From: Microglena sp. YARC
Lineage: Eukaryota; Chlorophyta; Chlorophyceae; Chlamydomonadales; Chlamydomonadaceae
DNA length: 64,000 nt
NCBI GenBank assembly: GCA_022414725.1
Contig: JAJSRW010002070.1
Span: forward strand, 1 to 64,000
Direction: 5' to 3'
Shown: in pieces, positions 21,029 to 31,660 of the stretch
Position numbering within the stretch: the stretch's first letter is position 1
How the letters are laid out: every line of letters begins with the position of its first letter
The notes under the pieces: generated by a model
Seen by the model: the letters and a program-made list of their open reading frames with translations, nothing else
The model's database searches: none
What the model was told of the DNA's origin: nothing
Position numbers and translations under genes: made by a program

Positions 21029-21093
21029 TGTTGTAGACACCACTCGGTCCCCCTCCGGTGGTCGCGACAACATTAGGTTACACCGCAAGGTGT
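21029..21093 (+). ncRNA. Candidate Fanzor guide RNA (fRNA/omegaRNA) scaffold
   Basis: The DNA just after the Fanzor stop is GC-rich and folds well by eye. An outer stem TGTTGT (21029-21034) pairs with ACAACA (21067-21072), enclosing ACCAC (21039-21043) paired with GTGGT (21058-21062). A separate hairpin ACACC-GCAA-GGTGT (21080-21093) has a GNRA tetraloop. Omega and Fanzor guide RNAs lie at the 3' end of the nuclease gene and run to the element end, here 21109-21136, so the guide would read the flank beyond 21136. This assignment is inference from position and structure. Confidence 0.55.
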
Positions 21094-21136
21094 GCCGTAC
21101 ACGAATCGGTTTCATTTAAGTATTCCGTTGACTGTA

Positions 21137-22058
21137 AAAGATCATACTATTAAACAAAACTCAAATCAACAGTCACACAAACAAGCACAAAAAACATCCA
21201 CCCAACCCCAAAACACCAACCCAATACTAATCTCCAACAGCAAAGTAAAAGAACGGAACTCAAAAAAACCACCACCAACAACAACAACAACAAACTCGAA
21301 AAGAAGAAGTATTTAGTTTCAAAATAAACGAAACTACGAGGGAAGAATAATTTATTGATTTCTACATTAAATACGTTCCGTCGATAAATGGAAAAAACAA
21401 TTATAATGTTTTGAAATTTAAGAACGGTGGAAAATAACTAAAATACGATGAAACAGTATTAGACAATCCAACATCTTTTCTAAAATTAATAAAAGAACAA
21501 AATAACAAAAATGTCATTGGTACACCCAACCTACATCCACCACCCAACAACCCCAAAGAAATCCACCACCCAACAAACCCAAAGACATCCACCACCCAAC
21601 AAACCCAAAGAAATCCACACCCCCAAAAATCAACCATCCACCCCAAAACACAACAACATCGAAAATAAGAAGTATTTAGTTTCAAAATATACGAAACTAC
21701 GAAGGAAGAAGACTTTATTGATTTCTACATTACGTTCCGTTGATAAATGGAACAAGGAATTATAATGTTTTGAAATTTAAGAACGGTAGAGTTAAAAACT
21801 ATCACATTGGGATTGGTGTACCTTTTACATACATGTACAGTCGGTGGAACAGTAAAATGAAACTCAATACAGTCGGAGACACGGAGAACTCAAATGTCTA
21901 CGATTTCTGATCCATTACTGCATTCACTTGCTTACAAATAATGGGGATGGCTTTCGTCTTCATCGACCGGAAAGAAAATAATAATTGTCCATGCTTTTAC
22001 GTTCCCCGATATCAGTTCCAATACGATACGGTATATCTGAAAACCCAATATTAAAGAT
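21137..22058. repeat. Intergenic AT-rich repeat cluster with a solo transposon end
   Basis: No gene is supported. An imperfect direct repeat of about 130 bases (GAAGTATTTAGTTTCAAAAT ... TTGATTTCTACATTA ... TTATAATGTTTTGAAATTTA) occurs at 21298-21425 and 21666-21790. An ACCACCCAACAAACCCAAAG-like unit (about 25 bases) repeats at 21536-21650. A solo end TACAGTCGGTGGAACAGTAA (21836 on) of the IS630-Fanzor family follows, in the same orientation as the left end at 17704. RPB2 ends at 22059 on the other strand. Confidence 0.7.
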
Positions 22059-25000
22059 CTACGCGTCCGTGACAAATCGAGTGGCGATGGCCATCGTCTC
22101 GACCTCCTGGACAAGCAGCTTGCTTGCGTACGGAATCCTCAGCTCGTTGAACTCAGTCAGATTCTTGCAAGACTTGCAGTAGAACAGGTTGCTCTCAGGG
22201 TTAGCGTGAGCCATCATGCCACAGCACTTGCAGACGAAAACACGGTAGTTGTCTGAGCACTCCATGAACCGCTCCTTCAGGAACCCCATCGTTCCGTGTG
22301 CCCAGAGACACTCCATCTCCATCTCCCCTAAACGTAGACCGCCATCACGAGCGCGACCCTCGGCAGGCTGGCGCGTCAGCAGCACCACAGGACCGTTTGC
22401 AGCACGAGAGTTGCCCGTCCACACAGCACGACCGTTGCGACGAACGAAGAAGGTCTCGTTCCTAGGAATGCAAACGCAGTAAACTCCATTCGAACCCACG
22501 ATGCTTCCTTCGGCAATGAAGTCGCACTTGTCAGGTGCCCCAACAGATAAGGGCTGAGGAGGAGGATCAGAGCTCTCAAATGACACGTTGCTGCTCGTAG
22601 ACATCGACGACATCACCAGGCGTGCAACGAACCCGCTGATGCCACAAGGGTCCACCACAACAATCTCAATGGCGTGGAGTGCAAGGTGCATAAGACCGTC
22701 AACCTTCTCCTGAGAACTCATCTCAATCTCGAGTGTACCTGAGAACACCAGCATAAGCAGGCGGCGGCACGTCCCTGTCGAGTACCGAAATAAGAACTCC
22801 TTCCGAATCGGCTCATTGTGCAAGATGAACTACGATGCCTCGTGGAAGATGTTGTCATCGCAACCAATTTCTTCTAAGTCGCTTCCCACCCAGGTACCTC
22901 TCTGGACGTGCTTCATAGGACTCTCGCCCCGAGAAAGGCATCCGTGAGACACGAGCTGGCTGCACGAAATAAGCTCTGTCGAGGACTGGCCAACGGTACC
23001 CACCGGCTGCACACACAACCTGTGTTCTGGAGTAACGACGATGTCCGTCGTGGGAGACGTCACGTGGTACAGAGGGCCGTTGTACGTGGGGTAGCCGTTC
23101 AGCTCCTCCGGGGCGCAATACTCGATCTGACCATCCCCCAAACGCAACGATGCAAGCTTGTGCTCCAAGCGGAGCTTCCTTATGTGAACCCAACCCTCAG
23201 ATGTGAGAACTTCGTGGTCCGATGTCAGACAGTGAATCTTGTCAGCGACCATGTGCTTCAGGCGCTGGTAGTATGTAGGACACACGAAAATGGGTGTCGA
23301 GATTCGCTCGCCAGTCCGCGGATTGTACATGATCTTGTCACCGTACCGACGCATACCAAGGGCTTCCAACTCGTCGGCGATGTCCTCGACGGTGCGGCCG
23401 TTGAATGGGGAAGCGTCCCCATGCCGGCGCCCCGCAAGTCCAAATACCTTGCTCTCCAGAGCCTCCATAAGCTGCCCGATGGTCATGCGAGAGGGGATAG
23501 CGTGAGGGTTCATGATGATAGATGGCACGATCCCGTTCTCGGTGAAGGGCATGTCCTCCTCGCTGTAGAGCATCCCGATGGTCCCCTTCTGACCGTGCCT
23601 CGAAGACACCTTGTCCCCAACGGTGGGGACGCGGTCCGTTCGCAATCGGACCTTTGCGAACGTGTACCCGTCGCCTGTCGTGTTGGTGAAGAATCTGTCG
23701 CCATGGCAGTTCCTGTCGATCACACCGGACTCGTTGCTCCTCAAAGCGACACTCGCGTCCTTGTTGACAAAAAACGCCACCCTGCTTCTGAGGCATGCAC
23801 TTGCCGATGATCACGTCACCGGCTTCCACCGAGGTTCCCTCAGGAACGAACCCACTCTCGTCCAGCAGGTCGTAGTTGTACGGTTTCATGTTACGCGTAG
23901 TCAAAGAGTTCGGTCGGCAAAAGAACTCCTCTTCTCCGGTCGAGTGGTTCTTAGTGTTCTGTTCACGGAACGTCCGGTAAAGAGTGGTCGAGAAGAAGCC
24001 GCGGTCCACAGCAGAGCGGGACATGATCACAGAGTCCTCCTGGTTGAAACCTGTGAAGCACGCAATAGCGACGATCGTGTTGATTCCACAAGGCAGCTTG
24101 TCGCAGTTCACTAGCTTTGCAGTGTGAGTAGAGACAAGAGGCTCCTGAGGGTAGTTCAAGAAGAGCGACATAGTGTCCAGACGGTGACGGAAGGTCGTCG
24201 CGAAGACGCCGACGGCCTGCTTTCCCATGGCGGACTGGTACGTGTTTCGGGGGGCCTGGTTGTGGTCGGAGAAGGGGATGCTACCAGCCACCACGCCCAA
24301 AATGGAGCTACGGTCGATCTCCGCGTGCGTAAAGCGGCTCACACCTGGCTGCAGATCCTTCGCAGGGTACAATGCAATCATCGCACCGTCACTCTCCTCC
24401 ACATCAAGGTACTCGATTGCACCGCATACAATTAGATCCTGCCACGATGCACCAGGATCGAACACCTCGGGGAGAAGGAGCTGCGTATCCAAATCCACTA
24501 CCAGCATGGGACGACAAAACCGACCTCCCTCCGTGCACAAAACGATCTCGTTTCTAGAGTTGTGCCAACAAACGGACGTCTGCATCCCTAGCAGTCCTGT
24601 GCGCTTCATACGTTTCAACGCACAGAAGAGGACGTTCGGTGTCGAGTGAGCACCCACGATGTCCCCGTTCAGCATGACCATCGCCGCACCTCCTTCGAAC
24701 AACTGCTCTGGGAGCGATGACGAATCGAACGGGAGCATGCCCAGTGATAAGAGGGACTCGAGCACGATGCCGGGTGGCACGAAGATAGTGACGTTGGCGA
24801 GGAGCGCGAGGTTCTTGACCAGTCCCACAGACGTTCCCTCAGGTGTCTCGGAAGGGCACGCCATGCCCCACTGCGTGGGATGAAGCTTGCGAGGCATCAC
24901 CAGCTTTCCGGTCTTCTCGATCGCAGTGTTCACGCGCCTGAGATGAGAGAGGGTCGCGATGAAGGTCAGGCGGTTCAGGACCTGCGCGACTCCTTGGCGC

Positions 25001-26530
25001 ACTCTCGTCGTCTTTATTCCCCAGTTGCCGGTCGATAAAGCGTACTTGAGTCCCGACTCGATGATCGACCCCTTGACTACCTTTAATAAGTATGGGCGCG
25101 TTATCGTGTTGATCACGCGCGTCGCGCGGTAGTTACCTTCATCAGACTCTGGAGGCTCGAACGCAGCTCCTTGACCATCTTGCAGTAGTACTGGCGGAAC
25201 AAATTCGCCAATAGAACGCCAGGAGTATCCAAACGCTTGTTAACGTACGAGTCGCGGTCGTCTTGAGGCAAAAGACCCATGCTGCAACGAAGGAGCTTGT
25301 TCACCATGTACCCAGGTACAATGCCTTGCGATTGAAGCAAGTGCCAACGTGCGGGAGGACGTCTTTCGTCAGAATGCTCTGAATGAAACTGTGTTGATAA
25401 CCCTCCCTAGGGACTTGAGTGGGCACAACAGGAACTACAACAGGAACGGAACTACATCCTCCTCCGTTCACTGATGCATCTCTGAGTCCCTCAGAAGATG
25501 ATCCTCCGCCGCTCACTGATGCGTCATTTACTACTTCAGAGGTTCCGTTTCCGGCTCTGTTGGGTTTCGAAGAGTTGTAATTGTTGTACGAAGACTGCAC
25601 AAACTGTGCTAGAAAGTCCCACGCCTGCTTCTGGGTGCGCACTTCCGTGGCCTCGTCGATGCATCCTGCTAGGCTATTGGCGATGCGTTCAAAGTCCGCA
25701 TCCTCCTCGTCTCGTACGATGAAGCGCACGATGTCCTTGTCGGTGAGCACGCCTAGTGCTCGGAAGAGCACAAAGACTGGCACCTCAGCGCGCACGTGGT
25801 GAACGTTCGCGCGGATGCAGACACCGAACTGATCTGATTTCTTCGAGAGCTTTAGCAGCGTGGTCTTAGGGGCTATGAACTTGGCGTGGTTCACGGAACG
25901 CACCTCGGCGGTGTGGGAATAGCACGAGGAAGTCTTCGTCGTGTTAGTGAACACGTAAGTCCGGTTCTCGGAGATGCGGTCCTGGCTAATGACGACCTTC
26001 TCGTTGCCGTTGACCACAAAGTAGCCGCCGTAGTCGTAACGGCACTCGTCATAGGGCGCAGGCGTAGTCTGCTTGGAGAGCATGCAGTACCGACTGCGAA
26101 CCATGAGGGGAATGCGTCCCAGACTCACTCCAGTAACGCGCTTTGAGTTAACGATGTACTCGCCCACGTCATCGTTCCATGTGCGCACCTCCACGTTTGC
26201 ATCAACAGTAAGAGAAGACGAGTACGTCATGTTGCGCATGCGCGCGTCGTTAGGGTACATAACTTTTGACATCCCGTCCTTCTCACAAATCATCGGTAGA
26301 GCAAGACAGGGGGACGTGAAGCTGATGCTCAGAGCACTCTTGAACTGACGCATGCGAGTGCAATATGTGTCACCGACCTCGATGGGGTTCATCCCGTTGA
26401 TCACACAATCCAATTTCGAGGATACAAAGTCGTTGAAGGAATGCGTCTGGTGCTTCACAAGCTGGGCGCCATCTCCGTCAGAAGCAAAGTACCGGTCGAT
26501 CAATGAGTGACCCGTCTCACGCGAGTACAT
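22059..26530 (-). CDS. RPB2: RNA polymerase second-largest subunit RPB2, with intein; several frame breaks
   Basis: The start at ATG 26530 gives [15 protein letters not shown] and then [13 protein letters not shown], the normal viral RPB2 N-terminus. Further landmarks are [71 protein letters not shown], the [16 protein letters not shown] block, [19 protein letters not shown], and a C-terminal CxxC-type zinc site (CKCCGMMAH ... YCKSCKN). It forms half the active centre of the viral RNA polymerase. A lineage-specific Ser/Gly/Val-rich insertion lies at about 25400-25560. The frame changes near 25310, 25125 and 23775. A mini-intein (22410-23231) carries an in-frame TAG. The gene ends with TAG at 22059. 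Total extein is about 1,190 residues. Confidence 0.92.
22410..23231 (-). other. Mini-intein in RPB2
   Basis: A 274-codon in-frame insertion separates HMVADKIH from [15 protein letters not shown], two halves of one of the most conserved RPB2 blocks. It begins with Cys ([14 protein letters not shown], block A) and has VTPEHRLCV (block B with T-x-x-H). It ends [14 protein letters not shown] before Ser (blocks F and G, with Gly in place of the usual penultimate His). The middle ([33 protein letters not shown]) may be a relic of a homing endonuclease, but no complete catalytic motif is visible. A TAG codon at 22830-22832 interrupts it, which would stop RPB2 translation unless read through or erroneous. 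Giant virus RNA polymerase inteins are known, so the location is plausible. Confidence 0.85.
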
Positions 26531-26649
26531 GACGGACGATGACCGAACCGGGTATCGAGGTATATAGTGGGTCAAATAATCTCAATAATATCCTCAATAA
26601 TGAGAAACATATGTTAGTTATGTAAATATTGTATGGCTTTACACTCAAC

Positions 26650-26760
26650 TCAATGTCTTCATCCCGGCGGATTTTTTAAAATTTCTATTCAGAATTTAGA
26701 GCTCTGGAAATAGCTTGAGATATTCCCGATGAATCACAATTCCATGATAAACCTTGGAAA
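26650..26760. mobile_element. Fragment of the AATGGGCG-family MITE
   Basis: CATCCCGGCGGATTTTTT followed by TTTCTATTCAGAA, TAGCTTGAGATAT and GAATCACAATTCC corresponds to 5517-5610, with the first bases of the end missing. It lies between the divergent RPB2 and 26813 genes and probably contributes to their upstream region. Confidence 0.5.
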
Positions 26761-26812
26761 ACTTGGCATAAAGAGATATCACAAAACAACACAAATAAGG
26801 GTTGGGTATACA

Positions 26813-28473
26813 ATGGATTTCCTGTTGAGAGACGTTTTCGACATATCGGAAGGCGACCACACGAGACTGACCGCATTGACACAAGATGTGCAAGTCGATC
26901 AGGCTGTACGCGCGAGCTCCATCCTCGCGCACAACAGCCTAATAGAGAACCTCTCTTTTCACACGGCATGGGCGGCGGTCACAGGATCTCCGCCGTCACG
27001 ATGGACGTACACCATCTTTAATAGTCTTCTGAAAGAGAGAAAGCTCAATGTCGATGACGCAATACAGGGAAGTCTCGTAGAATGTCTCCCGCTCACCAGA
27101 GTGCTGGAACCCACAACGCGTAAGGGAATTGTAGACAAGATGACCACCTGCTTCCTACAAACGCATGCGCGTCTCCGTGCATCCAAGAGGGACTGCAAGA
27201 GAGCCCTCCTCGAGAAGATCGTGTGGCGCCACTGTCTTTTCCCGCGGTCTAGCGAGCTGCTAGAGGCGTTCAGGGAGAAAGACACACCCCTCCTTGACGC
27301 CATAGTGAAGGTGTACGTAGAAGAGGCGCCAGCGACACTCGAAGTATTCGAAGATTGGTGCAGCGATAATACCGATACGGTTTCCGCCATAAGAGGAGTA
27401 ATGATGGACGTGCGCAAATACGCGTCGAGGACTCGAGAAGTCATCAAGACGCTAAATCTTGGGGTACTCGATCCCGTATCCGACATGTACGTTTCATCAG
27501 CAGAGGATACGTAGGACGCACGCAATATCGGCTGGTCGTGCATCGAGGCGCTCTCGCACGGCATATGTCTCAACGGCTACCTATGGCGCACAGACGCAGG
27601 AGGAGCCATTTTCGTTACATGTACCCCTAGTAGAACATCAACAACAACAACATCCGCATGGTCGCTTGGTGATTTCATGGACAAGCACTGCCACTGTATC
27701 AGAAATGCATGCATGCCGTGGAAGATATTCCTTTCGACATGTCCTTTGGCCATCTACGACCGGATCATCGTCGAGCTCCTGACAAACGATACAGCTGCTT
27801 TCTTGAAAGCCGCCGAAGCTGTCATCTCCGTAGCCACGAGACGATCTGGCAAACTGCGTCTCGAAATCGTTCCTTTCGTCATATCACCGTCATCATCATC
27901 ATCGTCGCCATCAAATCAAGTACAAAACGCGATCGTATGTGTCAACCTTGACTCATCGTACGATGCTGCTTCAGATGCGCTGAGGAAAACAACTGTCTGA
28001 TTTTCCCTGTGTGGAATCAAACGAATACTGCTCCGCCGCCCGACATATTGAGTACTCTGCAAGCGGACCTCGTGATGCGATACGCGCGCGCGCCTCTGGA
28101 CCCAGCAAAACCGAACGCAGTTCCTCTACACGACTTCGTACTTCGGTATGTTCACAACCGAAATCTTCTGAAACCGGTTGCTCGTCATCTCGAGGATCCG
28201 GTAAACGTGACCGAATCTAATAATACTGATAGAATGAGTGGTGGTGTTGGTGGTCGCCTGTTCAATTTCAACCTTCAACCTGAGCCGGAGGACGTTTTCT
28301 TTGCGCGCTTGTTCGCCGCTATCGGACGCGGCTGCCCAACGGAAGTAGGCGAAAGGTTTGCCATGGAACAACGCATTTCTTCATCCAAGGGTTCCAAACC
28401 GTTCGGGTTCCACAAACCGTGGCCCTATCTACCAAAGGAACACGTGGTGGAGGTCATGGTGATATCTTCGTAG
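26813..28473 (+). CDS. Hypothetical protein, about 550 codons, internal TAG and a frameshift
   Basis: I choose the ATG at 26813 (MDFLLRDVFDISEGDHTRL) because the upstream in-frame ATG at 26729 lies in MITE sequence. The frame is helical and soluble with no recognised family. It meets TAG at 27512-27514, yet stays open in the same phase to 28000 with ordinary protein (IGWSCIEALSHGICLNGYLW, MPWKIFLSTCPLAIYDRIIV). At about 28000 the frame changes once more and runs to TAG 28471-28473 (PWPYLPKEHVVEVMVISS). It overlaps the 3' end of the kinesin-like gene by 20 bases, tail to tail. It diverges from RPB2. Confidence 0.55.
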
Positions 28474-30567
28474 ATGAGGACAGATTAACTCCAGTAGAAA
28501 CTAGTAGTTTCAAGTTGAGATCATTAGTCAATTTGATATCGGTCGTGCAAACAGGCTTGATTTCCGAATTCATCTTCGACATGTGGTCCATGAACTCCAA
28601 CGTTCCAAGAGGGCTCGTATTGTTTTCTCTTTGAATCATGTCTATAATTTGTTTAATTTCATCGACACTGTTAAAGCCTTTACTTACTTTTTTAATATAG
28701 TTTACAATATTTGAATGTATTGTGATCTGTTCTAAATTGAATTGATTATCAATGTTAAGATTTTGAATTTTTAGTATTTCTGCTCCAATATTATTCAATA
28801 TACGTGTTTTACCCAAGTAATCTTGTAGAAATTTTCTTAACACGATAGGTATGTTGGGTACATTATCCAAATTATATTGTTCGTTTATGTAAAAACAATT
28901 ATACCAATACTTTAATTTGTTAATATCGACGTATAATGTTTGGTCTTCTTTATTTGGAGAATTATTAAACACTCCAAATACGACAATATTAATTTTTTTG
29001 TCGTCTTTTATTGCATATTTCATAGCATTATTTTCATCAGTTTGTTGTTGTGTTGGATTGGTCGTGACGTATACATCTTGAAGGACAGGAAACAATCCAT
29101 TTGTGCATTTCGGGTATGTCGCACTCCTATTTTGTTTGTCCGCATTCAACAATGTAAAAATATGGTTTCGCATTATCTCGATTGATTTGTTTATGTGAAT
29201 GCCTTCGCCAGCACAACACGCGCACACCTTGCTAATTTCGTCAAGGCGAACAACACACTTCTGATAATAGTCATGGATTTCATTTAGTATTGAAATTTGG
29301 TAAGCCCAATTATTAGGTGGAGCTTCAGTCCCCCTCCACTCGAGTTTAACGTTATTTTATAATTCGTATAAACTTCTGTGAATGAACGAGATTTGTATGA
29401 AATTGTGTCGAATAAACCTTTATAATTTTCCAACAGATCAGAACTAGAAGGAATCTTATTATCATAACTAAAAGGAATCTTTTTTTTGTCTGATAAAGTA
29501 ATTACCACATTGTTATTAAGTTCAATTCGTATACTATCATATTTCAATTTAACAGTAAATATATTTTTCGTATGTTTAAAGTTTTTATTTTTATAATACA
29601 ATAATTGTCGAATACTGTTAGGAAGTACATCTATTTTTAATTCTTCTTGTGTTAGTGGATCATGATTATGTGTATATATCTTTGTTTTATTATACCAAAT
29701 TGTAAAATCCATCTTATTAAAAAAACCAATCACTATAATATTATGTAATTTGGTTTTCTGAGAATCAAAAAAAGGCTTAATATTATCTATTTTTAAAGTC
29801 AAGTACTCTTTAGGTAATTCGTATTTTACATCTTCTTCTGGAACGTTGTATGCTAACGATATCTTCTTTTTATTTTTGTCTGTGTATTCAAATAATTTGA
29901 TGTCAATTGGAATTTCACTTGTGTCAAAATTGTCTTTTAAAAATTGTAAAGTGTTTTCTTCTTCTTTAGCCTTCTTTTCCTTTTGTTTAGTATATTTTTC
30001 GTATTTACTGTTTCGTTCTTCAATTTGTTTACCAAATGTTTGTATAATTTTGGTTTCTTCATCGACGTTAAATTTAAAATTACTTAAAATATTTCGTCCG
30101 AACGTATCCAATTCGTCTTGTAAAACCATTAAATCTATTTGAGTATTATTACTTATGTATTTAATTTCATCATTTATTTTAACAATTGTTTCTCCAAATT
30201 TGTCATATAATTTTGGATTTATTACAACTGCGTCACTTAATGCGTATTCTTTGCCTTTTTCTTTGCAAAACTTTATGTCATTTTGAATAAAGGATGATGA
30301 TGCGTTATAGAATAATTCTTTTTTGCCACGATTACTTTTTATGTTAGCAAATTTAATCAGTTCTTGAAGTGTGTCGCATGAAAATATATTCTCAACGCCC
30401 GCGTAATCAGCTATATACATATTTACTGATGATTTGTTTGTAATAAGTTTTAGTTTTACAATCACATGGCTGCGAGAACTTTGAATATTATTAGTCGTAG
30501 CAGCAATGCGACGTTGCTCGGGCTCGTCTACCAATTTAATTATGCAATCTCCCAGAGATATTCCTTT
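28454..30567 (-). pseudogene. Kinesin-like motor protein, C-terminal part (split by transposon)
   Basis: This is the downstream half of a gene whose 5' part is at 39488-41375. It carries kinesin switch I (NNIQSSRSHVIVKLKL, about 30490), switch II-like IADYAGVENIF (about 30410), and, after an unusual insertion of about 330 residues rich in Lys and Asn, AGEGIHINKSIEIM (about 29200, the kinesin alpha-4 EG-x-INKSL block). A region TNGLFPVLQDVYV comparable to the SKLT-LLQDSL block follows. The frame changes once at the G5 run near 29330. Base composition is strongly AT-rich compared with flanking viral genes. Removing the transposon with one copy of its 4-base duplication makes the two halves continuous and in phase. 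Kinesins are microtubule motors; whether this one is active cannot be told. Confidence 0.75.
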
Positions 30568-30599
30568 AATGGGCGTTCCTGCTTCCGAACGGATTTTTT

Positions 30600-30790
30600 A
30601 TTTTACTGAAATCTTACGATAAATATTGTAAGATCGTTTTCGCAAATTAATTGATTTTGCTTTTTTGGTGTATTTTACGAAAATATCTTACAATTTATTT
30701 TGTAAGATCGTTTTCGCAAATGAATTGATTTTGCTTTTTTGGTGTATTTTACGAAAATATCTTACAATTTATTTTGTAAGATTGTTTTGT
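30600..30790. repeat. Subterminal tandem repeat of the 8.9-kb element
   Basis: A unit of about 90 bases (GTAAGATCGTTTTCGCAAAT, TGATTTTGCTTTTTTGGTGT, TTACGAAAATATCTTACAAT) occurs twice almost perfectly, with partial copies at each side. The TCTTAC/GTAAGA words are also found at the other end of the element. Confidence 0.8.
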
Positions 30791-30799
30791 TGTATTCCG

Positions 30800-31466
30800 G
30801 AGAAAGAGACTATTCCCTTCAATTTCAATTGTAACATTGATTTGCTCGTTTGGAGAGAGAGAAAGTTCCTTCGAAGTATTCCAATACAAAATCAATTGTA
30901 GAGGACACTGTCCTGACTGTCAATTGTAGAGGACACTGTCCTGACTGTAAGTCAAGAGGAAGGTGAAAGCTGTTTACAAAGTCTTGAACGCATTGCTCAT
31001 AATTATTTATCTCACAACTCACAACTCAACAGTTCGAAAGTACAACTTAGTACTTATTACATCGAAATCTGTAACTCACTTATGTATAACTCACAACTCA
31101 GAATTTATATGTACCTTATACAAGTCAGAACTAATAACTCCTAACTCAGGACTTATTATTCATAATTTCATACCTCATAGCCTCATTATGTACATAACAC
31201 AAATTTATATCCTTAAATCTGCAAACTGCCATCCTAGAATCCTGAAATCACTCAAAATGTGTGTTGGATAAGGCAAACTAGTACACTCGTGCAAACTTGT
31301 GCACGGTGCTAATGTTGCACTGCTGCCAACAAGTCCATTGGTGATAACTTCTGCACTTGGTGCTGACAGGTCATGTGCTAACTGACGCCATGGTGCTACC
31401 TGACACAATACTGTCTCTAGATTGGCTGTGGGAACAGGCTATCACGTTGTAGAAAGAGGGCCAATG
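30800..31466. other. Non-coding interior of the 8.9-kb element
   Basis: No gene is supported. It includes a perfect 29-base duplication near 30895-30950 (TCAATTGTAGAGGACACTGT ...) and many loose copies of ACTCACAACTCA-like words at 31010-31190. Confidence 0.6.
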
Positions 31467-31660
31467 CTAACTTGCTGGGTAACAACAGCGCCTGTACAAT
31501 CGCTGCACTAGAATCTCCTCCTCCATGCCCCCATCCCCATCTTCCTCCTCCTCCATCTCCTCCTCCTTAGCAATGTCTACATTGTCTCCATCCGATTGCA
31601 CAGCCTCTGCCTTGGTGTCCTTCTCAATGGATTGGCAGCTTGACCCCTTTGCATGACTCC
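31467..31660 (-). pseudogene. Inverted partial copy of the element's last exon
   Basis: On the minus strand this encodes CQSIEKDTKAEAVQSDGDN and an acidic EEEMEEEEDGDG run, nearly identical to the C-terminus of the gene ending at 39112 (CQSIEKDTRAEAVQSDGDN). The sequence upstream of it differs. The element thus contains an inverted duplicate of its 3' exon about 7.4 kb away. Confidence 0.75.

Larger units (their letters stand above)
17704..21136 (+). mobile_element. Complete IS630/mariner-type transposon carrying a Fanzor nuclease
   Basis: The left end TACAGTCGGCGGAACAG...ATGAAAC (17704-17731) and right end GTTTCATTTAAG...GACTGTA (21109-21136) are 28-base imperfect inverted repeats. The first and last TA are the likely target duplication of Tc1/mariner/IS630 elements, leaving an element of 3,429 bp. 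It carries, in one orientation, a DDE transposase (17751-18623), a Fanzor gene 17 bases further on (18641-21018), and a structured non-coding segment (21029-21093) just inside the right end. This is the layout expected for a mobile element exploiting an RNA-guided nuclease. Both proteins carry disabling lesions in this copy. Fragments of the same family lie at 2551, 45545 and 48460, and ends at 21836. Confidence 0.85.
17417..21320 (+). repeat. 253-bp direct repeat split by the IS630-Fanzor element
   Basis: AATTCATCCCAAGTCACC recurs 253 bases apart (17417 and 17670). The second unit is cut at about 17703 and resumes at 21137: AAAGATCATACTATTAAAC and onward matches 17444-17630 (CAAATCAACAGTCACACAAA, ACTCGAAAAGAAGAAGTATT). 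The element therefore inserted into the second copy of an existing tandem duplication. Confidence 0.75.
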
